From positions 1 through 42,359 of IMG/VR virus record IMGVR_UViG_3300025086_000067: DNA of 42,359 bases; one strand, written 5' to 3'. The position numbers and the translations under genes are program-made. Source of the DNA: a virus. The notes below the pieces were generated by a model. The model made no database searches and was not told where the DNA came from. It saw only the letters and a list, made by a program, of their open reading frames with translations. Shown in pieces: positions 30,173 through 39,330 of this stretch; the first letter of the stretch is position 1; each line of letters begins with the position of its first letter.

Positions 30173-32107
30173 ATGGCGATAGATTTAAATCCAAATGCGG
30201 ATTCAACATTAGTAAACGTAGCTTATAGAGCTGCAATGGCTAATACCCCTGCTGATTATAGTGGAACATTTGAAAAAGCCGCGGCTAGTTATGAAAAAAC
30301 AATGCAGGCTCAAGGTAAAACTTGGGGTAATATAGCTAAACTAGGCACTCTTATTGGTAGTGAAATGATTGAAAACGCCAATGAGCTAGCTAATTACTCT
30401 GTTAAAGCTGGTGGGATAAATCCTGAATATGCAGATATATATATGAGTGAAATACAAGCAATTAAAGATTCCAGAAAAGAATTAGGTTTATTACCAAGTC
30501 TTGTAGGTAATCAAGAAACTAGAAAAAAACTAGCTAAATTAAAGATTGATCAAGCAAATCTTTTTGCTGAAATAGATTTTACAGCTGAAAGTATTAGAAA
30601 AGGAACCGCAGCTGTAGGCGCTGGAAATTATGATGCAAAATTAAACGAAAGAGATGCTGAAATGATAAACGCTATTATCAAAAGTAATCTTAAAGATCCC
30701 GTTACAAATAATCAAAATTTTGTTAAATTAAGTAGAGACCCAAATACAGAAGAATTAGTTTATACTTTGTATGACAAAGAAACTAATGAGCCATCGTTGT
30801 TAAGTGGTAAACCACAAACAATGACTATTAAGGAGTTTAACAAAAGTATAGCTACAAATGTCGATGATAAAGGCGCTATGAAAAATGCTTTTAACACCTA
30901 TAATAACAAAAGAGCAAATGATGGTTTTAAGAGTACAACGGGTGTTTATGGTATGGAGGAAAGACAACTTGATTCAAACATGTTAGATGGTATGGTAAAA
31001 TCTCCAGTTGATTTACGAAGAGCTTTTAGAACAAGCTTTGGTTACGAAGGTACTTCTTTTTATGATGACATACAAAGACCTAGTTCTTTATCTGCTAGTT
31101 TATTTGGAACTTTATTATCAAACGCTGAATCTGAAGTTGCTGAAGGTGAGTTAGCTGTAGGAGGATTAACTGAAGGTATTGAAGATAAAGATAATAGTGG
31201 CGGTATTAGCATGAAAGAACTTCAAGATGCTACAAACTATGGTAAGTTATCATCTAATATATTAGGTATGGTAAATCCAGAAGCTAGTAAAGCACTTTTT
31301 AAAGAATATGCGCTTGATAAATTACAGTCAGCTTATGAATATGGACATAACAAAAGACCACCTAAACCTGGTGATAGTGATGGTAATGGGGATCCTTATG
31401 GTTTTGGAGCTAAGAGTGTTGAGCTAAACGCTAAAAGAGGTTCTTACGTTACTCAAGGCCAAAGAATTACTAGAAGAAACCACATTGAAAATAATGAAAA
31501 TTTCCAAGGCGCTTTTGGGGATTATGATTGGAATAAAGACGTTGGTGGTTATATATTAAATGGTGATACTGAAAATCCAAAGACTAAATGGAAAGTGATG
31601 CAAAGTGAGATGTTAGTCGGCAATAACGATAGACAGGTGGACTTTGATTCTTTAGGATTGCAAAAATCTAAAACAGCTTTTAATACCGCGGGTGAAGAGG
31701 TTACTGGTGGTGTTACTTTAGATCTTTTAGATGGCAATGACGATGATGTTGCTAGCTCTCTAAATAATTATATACCTAAAAACAGCAATTATAGTTTTAG
31801 ACCTCAGACTTCCAGCTGGAATCCTTTTACTAAAAAGTATTGGACAACTGGAATAGCTGGTTTTGGAGGGGATGATTTACTTGAAAATGCTGTTGAGCTA
31901 ATTGATGGTAGTAAAAATCCTATTATGTGGAATGGAAAACCGTTAATTTTATTTACTTCTTCTGGAGGTGGTCGTACAAAAAGTAAAAACGAGCAAGATG
32001 CGGCTATTGCGAACTTTAACGATTGGTTAGAACAACAAAATGATTTCGAATTACAAACTGGTGGTAACACTGGAGTAGGTGTCTCAGAACCTGAAGACGT
32101 AAATTAA
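30173..32107 (+). CDS. Ejection-type virion protein with EF-hand-like calcium loops
   Basis: The product has 644 residues. It is mostly helical in the first 230 residues (STLVNVAYRAAMANTPADYS; GNIAKLGTLIGSEMIENANE), without a signal peptide or clear membrane span. A near-perfect EF-hand loop lies at 338-349, DKDNSGGISMKE, with Asp338, Asp340, Ser342, Ser346 and Glu349 in calcium-coordinating positions. A second Asp-rich loop DSDGNGD lies at 401-407. The C-terminal part is Asn/Asp-rich, with SSWNPFTKKYWTTGIAGFGG. The gene sits between the Q-rich Hint protein and the giant virion protein with 1- and 12-base gaps, the usual block of internal virion proteins in short-tailed phages. No lytic domain is seen. 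Confidence 0.6.
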   Translation: MAIDLNPNADSTLVNVAYRAAMANTPADYSGTFEKAAASYEKTMQAQGKTWGNIAKLGTLIGSEMIENANELANYSVKAGGINPEYADIYMSEIQAIKDSRKELGLLPSLVGNQETRKKLAKLKIDQANLFAEIDFTAESIRKGTAAVGAGNYDAKLNERDAEMINAIIKSNLKDPVTNNQNFVKLSRDPNTEELVYTLYDKETNEPSLLSGKPQTMTIKEFNKSIATNVDDKGAMKNAFNTYNNKRANDGFKSTTGVYGMEERQLDSNMLDGMVKSPVDLRRAFRTSFGYEGTSFYDDIQRPSSLSASLFGTLLSNAESEVAEGELAVGGLTEGIEDKDNSGGISMKELQDATNYGKLSSNILGMVNPEASKALFKEYALDKLQSAYEYGHNKRPPKPGDSDGNGDPYGFGAKSVELNAKRGSYVTQGQRITRRNHIENNENFQGAFGDYDWNKDVGGYILNGDTENPKTKWKVMQSEMLVGNNDRQVDFDSLGLQKSKTAFNTAGEEVTGGVTLDLLDGNDDDVASSLNNYIPKNSNYSFRPQTSSWNPFTKKYWTTGIAGFGGDDLLENAVELIDGSKNPIMWNGKPLILFTSSGGGRTKSKNEQDAAIANFNDWLEQQNDFELQTGGNTGVGVSEPEDVN

Positions 32108-32119
32108 AACAAATAATAA

Positions 32120-35100
32120 ATGGCAGATTACAAAGACGCTAATGGTGTAATTTATAGAGAAAATGATATTCGCGCTTGGGCTAGAAATCGAGGTGTAAGT
32201 TTTGAAGAGTATCTTGAAATCAAAGGACTGGCTTTCGACAAAATGGACTATGATGACGCTGGTTTTGCTGATAAAGTTATTAGTGTTGGTGCTAGTCTTG
32301 GTAAAGACGTGCTTGGCAAACTAGAGGGATTTGCCGACATTAAAGACGCGGCTATATTTGCCGCTACTACCGATGATGACGAAATGACTCCAGAGGCTAA
32401 AAAAATAGCTATGGATGCTATGAAAAAAGCTAACAGATGGAGTAGTGATCCATTTGAAAAAATGATTCAAGCTTTAGATGAAAAAACCTTAGAGTATGAC
32501 GAGGCTAGCATAACAGAGACTTTTAAAGAAGGTGATTATGCTGAGGGTGGTTTTAGAGCTGTTGAAGCTGGTATTGCAAGTTTACCATCAATATTAATGG
32601 CAGCAATGGGCGTACCTGGTTTGGCTGCTTTAGCTGTTACAACCGCTGGTAGTAAATTTGAAGAAGAATTTGAAGAAGACGCGTCAAGAGATGTTACATC
32701 TTTACTAGGAAATGCTGCTGGATCTGGTGTTATTGAAGCGGGGTTTGAGTTTGCTACTAGAGGTTTGTTAAAAAGAGCTGGTTTAATAAGTGGTTTGGGA
32801 GGCGAGGCTAACCAAAAGCTAGCTAAAGAAATAATTAAAGGTGGGGCTGGTAGTATAGTGAAAAACATAACTGGTGGGGTAATATCTGAAGGTGCATCTG
32901 AAGCGGCTACAGAGTTGACATCTACTTTGTGGGACCAAGTAACGCTAGGAAAGAAAGTTGATTGGGAAAAGAAGTGGTATGAAATCGCTGACGCTGGTAT
33001 TGTTGGTGGTTTAGTTGGTGGTGTTACAGGTGGTATTGGAGAGATAAATAAGAAATCACAAAAATCTAAAAATTTAGCATATTCAATATTAGCCGACGCT
33101 GATACTAAAGCGGAGATTGGTAGTTTACAAGAAAAATTATCAAGTTTAATAATGGATCAAAAGGGTACTAGAAAAAAGGCGGATCCTAAAGATGATGATG
33201 GAGAGTATGAAAAACTTCAAGATATGATCATGGAGGTTAGAGCTGATATAGTTGGTGCTAAAGAAAGAGCTTTGCAGGGGTTATCTGAAATGAATGGAGA
33301 GGAGTTTGATACTTATTTTGCAAATGTTAAAAAAGCAAGACCTTTAAACAAAATTGTAAAAGATAAGAAAAAATCCAAAGAAGCACAAGCCGCTGCGCAA
33401 AAAGAATTAGATGCCATAAATATTGAAAACAAAACAATAGTAGAAAACGCTAGTAATAGAAAGTTAGAGAAAAACCTAAAACAAGCCGAAGGTAGAGCTC
33501 GACAAAGAGGCGGTAAAGTTAAAGTTCACGAAACTCAAGAGCAGTACGTAGAAGCTGTAAGTGGAGTATCGGCTAAAAAAGTTAAAAACAAAGATGGTGA
33601 GCTAGATTACACTGATGAATTTAAAAAAGCGGCTAGACAACACAGGTGGAGTGATGGTAAAATACTAGATGGTGTTTCACATATAAATAAACAAACAGCT
33701 AAAAAACTAGGCTCAGTGTCAGTAGGTTCTCACGAAGTTCTTCACTCTATAATGGATAAGTATATTAGAAATGAAGATGGTACTGTAAAAGATGAAGGTA
33801 TAGAATTAATTGATGACATGCTAGACGGTATGTCTAAAAGTGATAGGGCTACTGTTCAAAAAAGAATAGATGATAACTATAGATTCAATAAAGACGGTAC
33901 TGAAAAAAGCAAAAAGGATTATTATGATGAATATTTAAACGTACTTCATGATGCTATTGTAAAGAAGAAAATTACTTACAATAAAAACTTTGATGCAATT
34001 GGTGGTAGATTTAGTGGTGTATTCCAAAGATTTGGTTATGGTAATATTGATTTATCTACGGGTAAAGGTCTTTTTAATCTTATAAGAACTTATACTAAAG
34101 CAATTGAAACTGGAGAAAGCACTGTTGATTTAGATAAAATTATAGAAGAATCAAAAGGCTTTGTTGTAACAAACAAAAAACAAGGTAGAAAATCAATCAA
34201 CTTAGGTTCTGAAAATGATGGCGTGCCTTTAAATGAAAAAATAGATCCACTAACTGAGGGTGCTAAAACAAAAGAAGACTTAATGAAAGGAGGTATAAAT
34301 TCTCCTTTCTCCAAAATATATCAAGGTATTTTAGACGGTAGTTTTGATAGGATTTTTGGTACTGTTAACAAGGATCAAAGACAAATACAAAGACAAGATC
34401 TAGCAGATAGATTTGCTGGTATGACAGAAGAAGGTGGTTATGATCCTGCGAAAACTCCTGAATTATCTAAATGGATGTTTGGTGGTAGTGGTATAGCTGG
34501 TAACATTGAATATACAAAAAGAAAAGCTAAAAAAGAATTAGCTATAAAATCTGAAAAAGCTAAAAGGGAAAAACGTATAGATGCTAAAAAACCTACTAAA
34601 GAAGGTGAAAAAGGGTTTGACATAACAGATGATGCTGGTTTAAGCCCAGAAGAGTTAATGATTAGAAAAGAAGAGCAAGCTAAGGAACTTGAAAAGAAGA
34701 AGGTAACTTTTGCTGCGTCATTAGGGTTGGGAGTTGAACTACAAAATAAAATAAAAGCAGCTGTTATAAAAACATTTGGTACAAAACTGCCAGCTGTAAC
34801 AGACGCAAAATATAGAAATGCTTTGTCAAAAGCTTTTAGAAACGAAATAGGTAAATCTATAGAAGAAATATTTGGTATTGATAAAACTTATGATGAATTT
34901 ATAGATAAATATTTTAAAGGTATAGTTTTTCCAAATATCTCCAATGCTAGATTAATACAGATGGAAAGGCTTTTACCTAAAGGTGAAAAAATATTTGTAG
35001 ACAAAAGAAGAATAACAAAAGTAAAAGAAGTAAGAGAATTACAAGAAAAAGGGTTAATAGCTAAAACAGTTAAACCAGCATCGGGACCAAATCTTATTCA

Positions 35101-38100
35101 AAAGAAAAAACTTAACATGAATAAGGTTAAAGCATTTTTTAATCCACCAGCAATAAACCCAAAAACAGGTGAGAAGAGTGGTTTAAGAGGTACTAGAAAA
35201 AGAGCATTAGCAGAGGCTTTAGCAGAAGAGTTGGCTCAAAACCAAACAGACGCAGTATTACAAAGTCCTGACGTAATGAATAAAGTTAAAGAGTTAAACA
35301 CTTTATTTGAATACGACGACGTAAACAACTACGCAGCAGAAGTTGCTAGGCAAATGGATAGAGGCGCTAGAAACTCTGAAAGCTTAGGTAGAGCCGCTAA
35401 ATTAGATGGTTTAAACACCGCTGACTTACGTTTAGTTCTTAATATGGATGCTGTTGAAATGGAAGACCAACATCCAAACACTTACAATGCGTTAAAAAAT
35501 GATTCTGCTGATAAATATGAGGGAAGACAAGGTTTTATTGATAATGATGGTTTTTTAGTAAGACTTACAAGAGGTATTACAAACCCTAAGGTTTTAAAAT
35601 TTATTAATGATAAGGGGTACATGTTACGTACAACAAAGAACAAGGTTAAAACATACAACGAAGACGGAGCAAAAAATCACGTAGATAGTTACAACATACC
35701 ATTACTTGGTTTTATACCTGCTTGGATGGGCGCTAGAGATATAGAAATGCAAAACTCAAAACGTAGCAAGCATATGTTTTTACATAGATCTGCCAAAATG
35801 GATAGTTCTAGAGGTGTTTTTGGACAGGATCTTACGCTGAGAGATCAAAATAGAGGTAAATGGTTTAGGGCTTTACAAGGTAAAATGGGTACTAATAAGT
35901 ACATGAGTAAAGCTACTAAAAAACTCTGGAAACAATTAAAAGAAATACAAGGTGATTTAGTTTTAATGGAATCTACTATGACTGAGCCTCAAAGTGTGTT
36001 GAGACGTGTTCACGAGGTACAAGCAATGAAGAAAACCGCTAAAGAAAAAGCAGCTATACTTAGAAAAGAATTTAATCCAAAATCTTTATTAGCCGCTCAG
36101 TTATTGTTTAAAGCCTACAACTCTAGCATACAAGACTGGGTTAATTCTCAAGTAGAAGCCAATAAGATGACTAGAGAACAAGCTATTGAGTATGTTATAC
36201 GGGACAAACAAATGAATACTAATTTTAACAAAGGCGAAAGAGCTTTAGCAGCTTTAACCTCTGTTTATTTAGTTGATGGCGTTCAAAAAGTAACAAAACA
36301 AAAAGGAGAACACGTTGTTGATTCAGCATCCGTTTCAGCTGCAACTGTTATTAGTATATATAACGATACTTTTTTACAAGATTCAGACACTATATTAAAA
36401 GGATTTGAACAATCACTTTTACCAAAAGAATTAGCGGATAGCTTAGATGATTTAGGTGGTCGTAACAGTCAACTTGGTAACTATAGGTTTTTGATGAATC
36501 CTGATATAGGTAAAAACACATATGATTTAGCTACAGGTAAAACAATGTACCAATTAGGAGTAGAACAACATGGTAAAGATCTGGTTAAGTCTATGGAAAA
36601 GATTAATGATACCAGTAGAGCTAGTGAAAATTTAGGTAAGTTTTACAAAGCAGAATCTTTTAAACTTGATCCTAATACAAAACCGAAAGGTATTAGTGTT
36701 TTTGATTTTGATGAAACAGCTGGTATTAGTGACAATGTTATTATTGCAACCAAAAATGGTGTTACAGAAGTAATAGAATCTGCTGACTGGCCTTTAGTTG
36801 GCGACGCTATGGTTAAAGATGGCTGGGAGATGGATTTTTCAGATTTCAATAAAGTTACAAATGGAAGACCTGGACCATTAATGCAGAAGTTAAAAAACCA
36901 AATCAAAAAGTATGGCAACAAAGCTGTGTTTATATTAACAGCTAGAGCTTCACAAAGCCAAAAAGCAATACATGAATATTTAAAAAGTGAGGGCGTTGAT
37001 TTACCGCTAGAAAATATAACAGGTTTAGGAAATAGTACTGGTGAAGCTAAAGCTGATTGGATGATTGATAAATTAGCTGAGGGTTATAATGATTTTTATT
37101 TTGTTGATGATGCTATGCCAAACGTTAAAGCTGTTGATGATCTATTAAGTCAATTTGATGTTAAATCAAAATCTGTGCAAGCGGTAACTAGAAATAGCGA
37201 AAGTCTTGGTAGACAAGTTGATGAGATGATAGAGACTAACGAAGGGATTAAAGTTGGTGCTGTTATAGATGAGGCGGAAGCAAGAACTCGTGGGGCTAAA
37301 AAAGGAAAAGGCGTTGGGGCTAAATTCTTTAACACGCCTGGCTCTAATGATTTTATGGGTTTAATGTACACAATAGCCAACGCAAAAGGTAAACTTGGTG
37401 AAAATCAAATAGCATTTTTTGAAGAAAATTTATACAAACCTTACAGAAGAGGTGTTGATAGAATAAATAGATTAAAACAAGGTATATCTAATAATTATAA
37501 AACCTTATTGAAATCAATACCTGATGCGGCTGGTAAATTAAAAAAGACGGTACCTGATACTAACTTTACTTATGACACTGCAGTAAGAGTTTATTTGTTT
37601 GATCAAGCTGGGCATGAAATACCTGGTTTAAGCGCGGAAAATAAAGCTAAATTAATAGAAGCTGTGAAAGCAGATCAAGGACTAATTGATTTAGCTAGTG
37701 GCGTTGCTGGTATTGTTAATAGTCCAGAACTTTATATTAAACCCGATCAAAATTGGCTTGGTGATACTATATTGTCTGATTTAGACAGTATAACTAACAA
37801 CGTGGGTAGAAAACAACACATACAAGAATTCATTGAAAATAGAAAGTTAATTTTTGGAGAATGGAAAAACGGTAAATTATCTGGCCCGATGATGAATAAG
37901 TTAGAAGCTCTTTATGGTCCTGATTACGTTGAGGCGCTAAACGATATGATGTGGCGTATGGAAAATGGGAATGCAAGACCAAGTGGTTCTAACGCTCAGG
38001 TTAACAAATGGATGAATTGGCTTACTAATTCTATTGGTGCCATTATGTTTTTTAACACAAGATCCGCGTTGCTACAAACTTTATCAACAGCTAACTTTAT

Positions 38101-39292
38101 AAACTGGGGAGATAACAATCCTATAAAAGCAGCAGCTGCATTTGCAAATCAAAAACAGTTCTGGAAAGATTTTACAACTATATTTAACTCTGATTTTCTT
38201 AAACAAAGAAGAGGAGGTTTAAAACTTGATGTTAACGAAGCTGCTTTAGCCAAAGCTATAAATCAAGGTGGTAAAAGTAAAGTTAAAGCTGCTGTAGATT
38301 ATTTGTTAAGAATTGGGTTTTTACCTACGCAAATGGCTGATAGTTTTGCTATTGCTGCTGGTGGCGCTGCGTTTTTAAGAAATAGAGCCGAAACATATAT
38401 TAAACAGGGTATGTCTAGGGCTGAAGCTGAAACAAAAGCGTTTCAAGATATGGTAGATGCTTCTGAGCCAGTTCAGCAATCATCAGATCCATCACTCATA
38501 TCTAAAGAACAAGCTAGTATTTTAGGTAGAATAGTTTTAGCATTTCAAAACGTTACAATGCAATATACTAGACGTATGAAAAAATCTGTTATTGATTTAG
38601 CAAAAGGAAGAGGTGACGTTAAAACAAATATATCTAGAATCGTTTATTATGGAGCTGTTCAAAATTTTGTATTTAATGCTCTTCAATCTGCTTTGTTTGC
38701 TATAGCTTTTGATGACGAAGAAGATAAGAAAACGTTAGCGAGAAGAGATAGGGTTGTAAACGGTATGGCTGACTCTGTTTTACGAGGTTTAGGTATACCT
38801 GGGGCAATATTTGCAACTGGTAAAAATGCTATTATAGAATACGCAAAACAAAATAAAAAAGGTTGGAGTGGAGATCAAACCTACACCTTGTTACAATTAT
38901 TAAATATTTCACCACCAATTGGAAGTAAAGCTAGAAAGTTCTATAGTTCTACGCAGACAGAAAAATGGAATAAAAAAATAATTCCAGAAATGTCCATGTG
39001 GGATATAAGCAACCCAAGATATCAATCTATTGGTAACGCTGTTGAAGGTATAACAAATGTTCCTATGGGTAGAACTGTTAATAAAATAAATAATGTTAAA
39101 CAGGCTTTAGATTCCGATCATCAAACATGGCAAAGAATAGCTATGATGTTAGGTTGGAACAGATGGGATGTTGGCGTGAAAGATAGTGATGTATTAAAAA
39201 TAAAAGAAGAAGTAAAGCATAATCAAAAAACTAATAAAAAATCTAGTGGTTATAAAAAACCTCAATTTTCAAAACCTAAATTTGGGAACTAG
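32120..39292 (+). CDS. Giant multi-domain ejection-type virion protein (metallopeptidase-like and HAD-like domains)
   Basis: The product has 2390 residues. Residues 1-45 are an N-terminal helical tag. Ala/Gly-rich hydrophobic stretches lie at about 148-175 and 290-305. A peptidase-like region has SVGSHEVLHSIMDKY at about 535-549 (HExxH). A HAD-family domain spans about 1510-1680, with DFDET (1529-1533), ILTAR (about 1604), Lys in GEAKADWM, and the acidic pair FVDDAMPN (about 1661). The C-terminal 600 residues include hydrophobic helices at about 1970-1995 (NSIGAIMFFNTRSALLQTLS) and 2175-2197. The motif R-x-S-x-x-L-G occurs at residues 690, 1084, 1500 and 1691, at apparent domain junctions. 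It is likely injected into the cell; no virion RNA polymerase motif is seen. Confidence 0.7.
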   Translation: MADYKDANGVIYRENDIRAWARNRGVSFEEYLEIKGLAFDKMDYDDAGFADKVISVGASLGKDVLGKLEGFADIKDAAIFAATTDDDEMTPEAKKIAMDAMKKANRWSSDPFEKMIQALDEKTLEYDEASITETFKEGDYAEGGFRAVEAGIASLPSILMAAMGVPGLAALAVTTAGSKFEEEFEEDASRDVTSLLGNAAGSGVIEAGFEFATRGLLKRAGLISGLGGEANQKLAKEIIKGGAGSIVKNITGGVISEGASEAATELTSTLWDQVTLGKKVDWEKKWYEIADAGIVGGLVGGVTGGIGEINKKSQKSKNLAYSILADADTKAEIGSLQEKLSSLIMDQKGTRKKADPKDDDGEYEKLQDMIMEVRADIVGAKERALQGLSEMNGEEFDTYFANVKKARPLNKIVKDKKKSKEAQAAAQKELDAINIENKTIVENASNRKLEKNLKQAEGRARQRGGKVKVHETQEQYVEAVSGVSAKKVKNKDGELDYTDEFKKAARQHRWSDGKILDGVSHINKQTAKKLGSVSVGSHEVLHSIMDKYIRNEDGTVKDEGIELIDDMLDGMSKSDRATVQKRIDDNYRFNKDGTEKSKKDYYDEYLNVLHDAIVKKKITYNKNFDAIGGRFSGVFQRFGYGNIDLSTGKGLFNLIRTYTKAIETGESTVDLDKIIEESKGFVVTNKKQGRKSINLGSENDGVPLNEKIDPLTEGAKTKEDLMKGGINSPFSKIYQGILDGSFDRIFGTVNKDQRQIQRQDLADRFAGMTEEGGYDPAKTPELSKWMFGGSGIAGNIEYTKRKAKKELAIKSEKAKREKRIDAKKPTKEGEKGFDITDDAGLSPEELMIRKEEQAKELEKKKVTFAASLGLGVELQNKIKAAVIKTFGTKLPAVTDAKYRNALSKAFRNEIGKSIEEIFGIDKTYDEFIDKYFKGIVFPNISNARLIQMERLLPKGEKIFVDKRRITKVKEVRELQEKGLIAKTVKPASGPNLIQKKKLNMNKVKAFFNPPAINPKTGEKSGLRGTRKRALAEALAEELAQNQTDAVLQSPDVMNKVKELNTLFEYDDVNNYAAEVARQMDRGARNSESLGRAAKLDGLNTADLRLVLNMDAVEMEDQHPNTYNALKNDSADKYEGRQGFIDNDGFLVRLTRGITNPKVLKFINDKGYMLRTTKNKVKTYNEDGAKNHVDSYNIPLLGFIPAWMGARDIEMQNSKRSKHMFLHRSAKMDSSRGVFGQDLTLRDQNRGKWFRALQGKMGTNKYMSKATKKLWKQLKEIQGDLVLMESTMTEPQSVLRRVHEVQAMKKTAKEKAAILRKEFNPKSLLAAQLLFKAYNSSIQDWVNSQVEANKMTREQAIEYVIRDKQMNTNFNKGERALAALTSVYLVDGVQKVTKQKGEHVVDSASVSAATVISIYNDTFLQDSDTILKGFEQSLLPKELADSLDDLGGRNSQLGNYRFLMNPDIGKNTYDLATGKTMYQLGVEQHGKDLVKSMEKINDTSRASENLGKFYKAESFKLDPNTKPKGISVFDFDETAGISDNVIIATKNGVTEVIESADWPLVGDAMVKDGWEMDFSDFNKVTNGRPGPLMQKLKNQIKKYGNKAVFILTARASQSQKAIHEYLKSEGVDLPLENITGLGNSTGEAKADWMIDKLAEGYNDFYFVDDAMPNVKAVDDLLSQFDVKSKSVQAVTRNSESLGRQVDEMIETNEGIKVGAVIDEAEARTRGAKKGKGVGAKFFNTPGSNDFMGLMYTIANAKGKLGENQIAFFEENLYKPYRRGVDRINRLKQGISNNYKTLLKSIPDAAGKLKKTVPDTNFTYDTAVRVYLFDQAGHEIPGLSAENKAKLIEAVKADQGLIDLASGVAGIVNSPELYIKPDQNWLGDTILSDLDSITNNVGRKQHIQEFIENRKLIFGEWKNGKLSGPMMNKLEALYGPDYVEALNDMMWRMENGNARPSGSNAQVNKWMNWLTNSIGAIMFFNTRSALLQTLSTANFINWGDNNPIKAAAAFANQKQFWKDFTTIFNSDFLKQRRGGLKLDVNEAALAKAINQGGKSKVKAAVDYLLRIGFLPTQMADSFAIAAGGAAFLRNRAETYIKQGMSRAEAETKAFQDMVDASEPVQQSSDPSLISKEQASILGRIVLAFQNVTMQYTRRMKKSVIDLAKGRGDVKTNISRIVYYGAVQNFVFNALQSALFAIAFDDEEDKKTLARRDRVVNGMADSVLRGLGIPGAIFATGKNAIIEYAKQNKKGWSGDQTYTLLQLLNISPPIGSKARKFYSSTQTEKWNKKIIPEMSMWDISNPRYQSIGNAVEGITNVPMGRTVNKINNVKQALDSDHQTWQRIAMMLGWNRWDVGVKDSDVLKIKEEVKHNQKTNKKSSGYKKPQFSKPKFGN

Positions 39293-39330
39293 ATAATTAA
39301 ACAATTCAAAAAATAAGTGATAATATAAAG

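Noticed and set aside
39277-39284. TAAATTTG, a match to the Bacteroidota -7 promoter element TAnnTTTG before the envelope cassette
   Set aside because: It lies inside the end of the giant virion gene and there is no TTG at the expected -33 spacing. A single short match in AT-rich DNA is not enough.
32120-39292. crAss-like virion RNA polymerase in the giant protein
   Set aside because: No DFDGD-type catalytic motif is present. DFDET belongs to a HAD domain with its other motifs in order.
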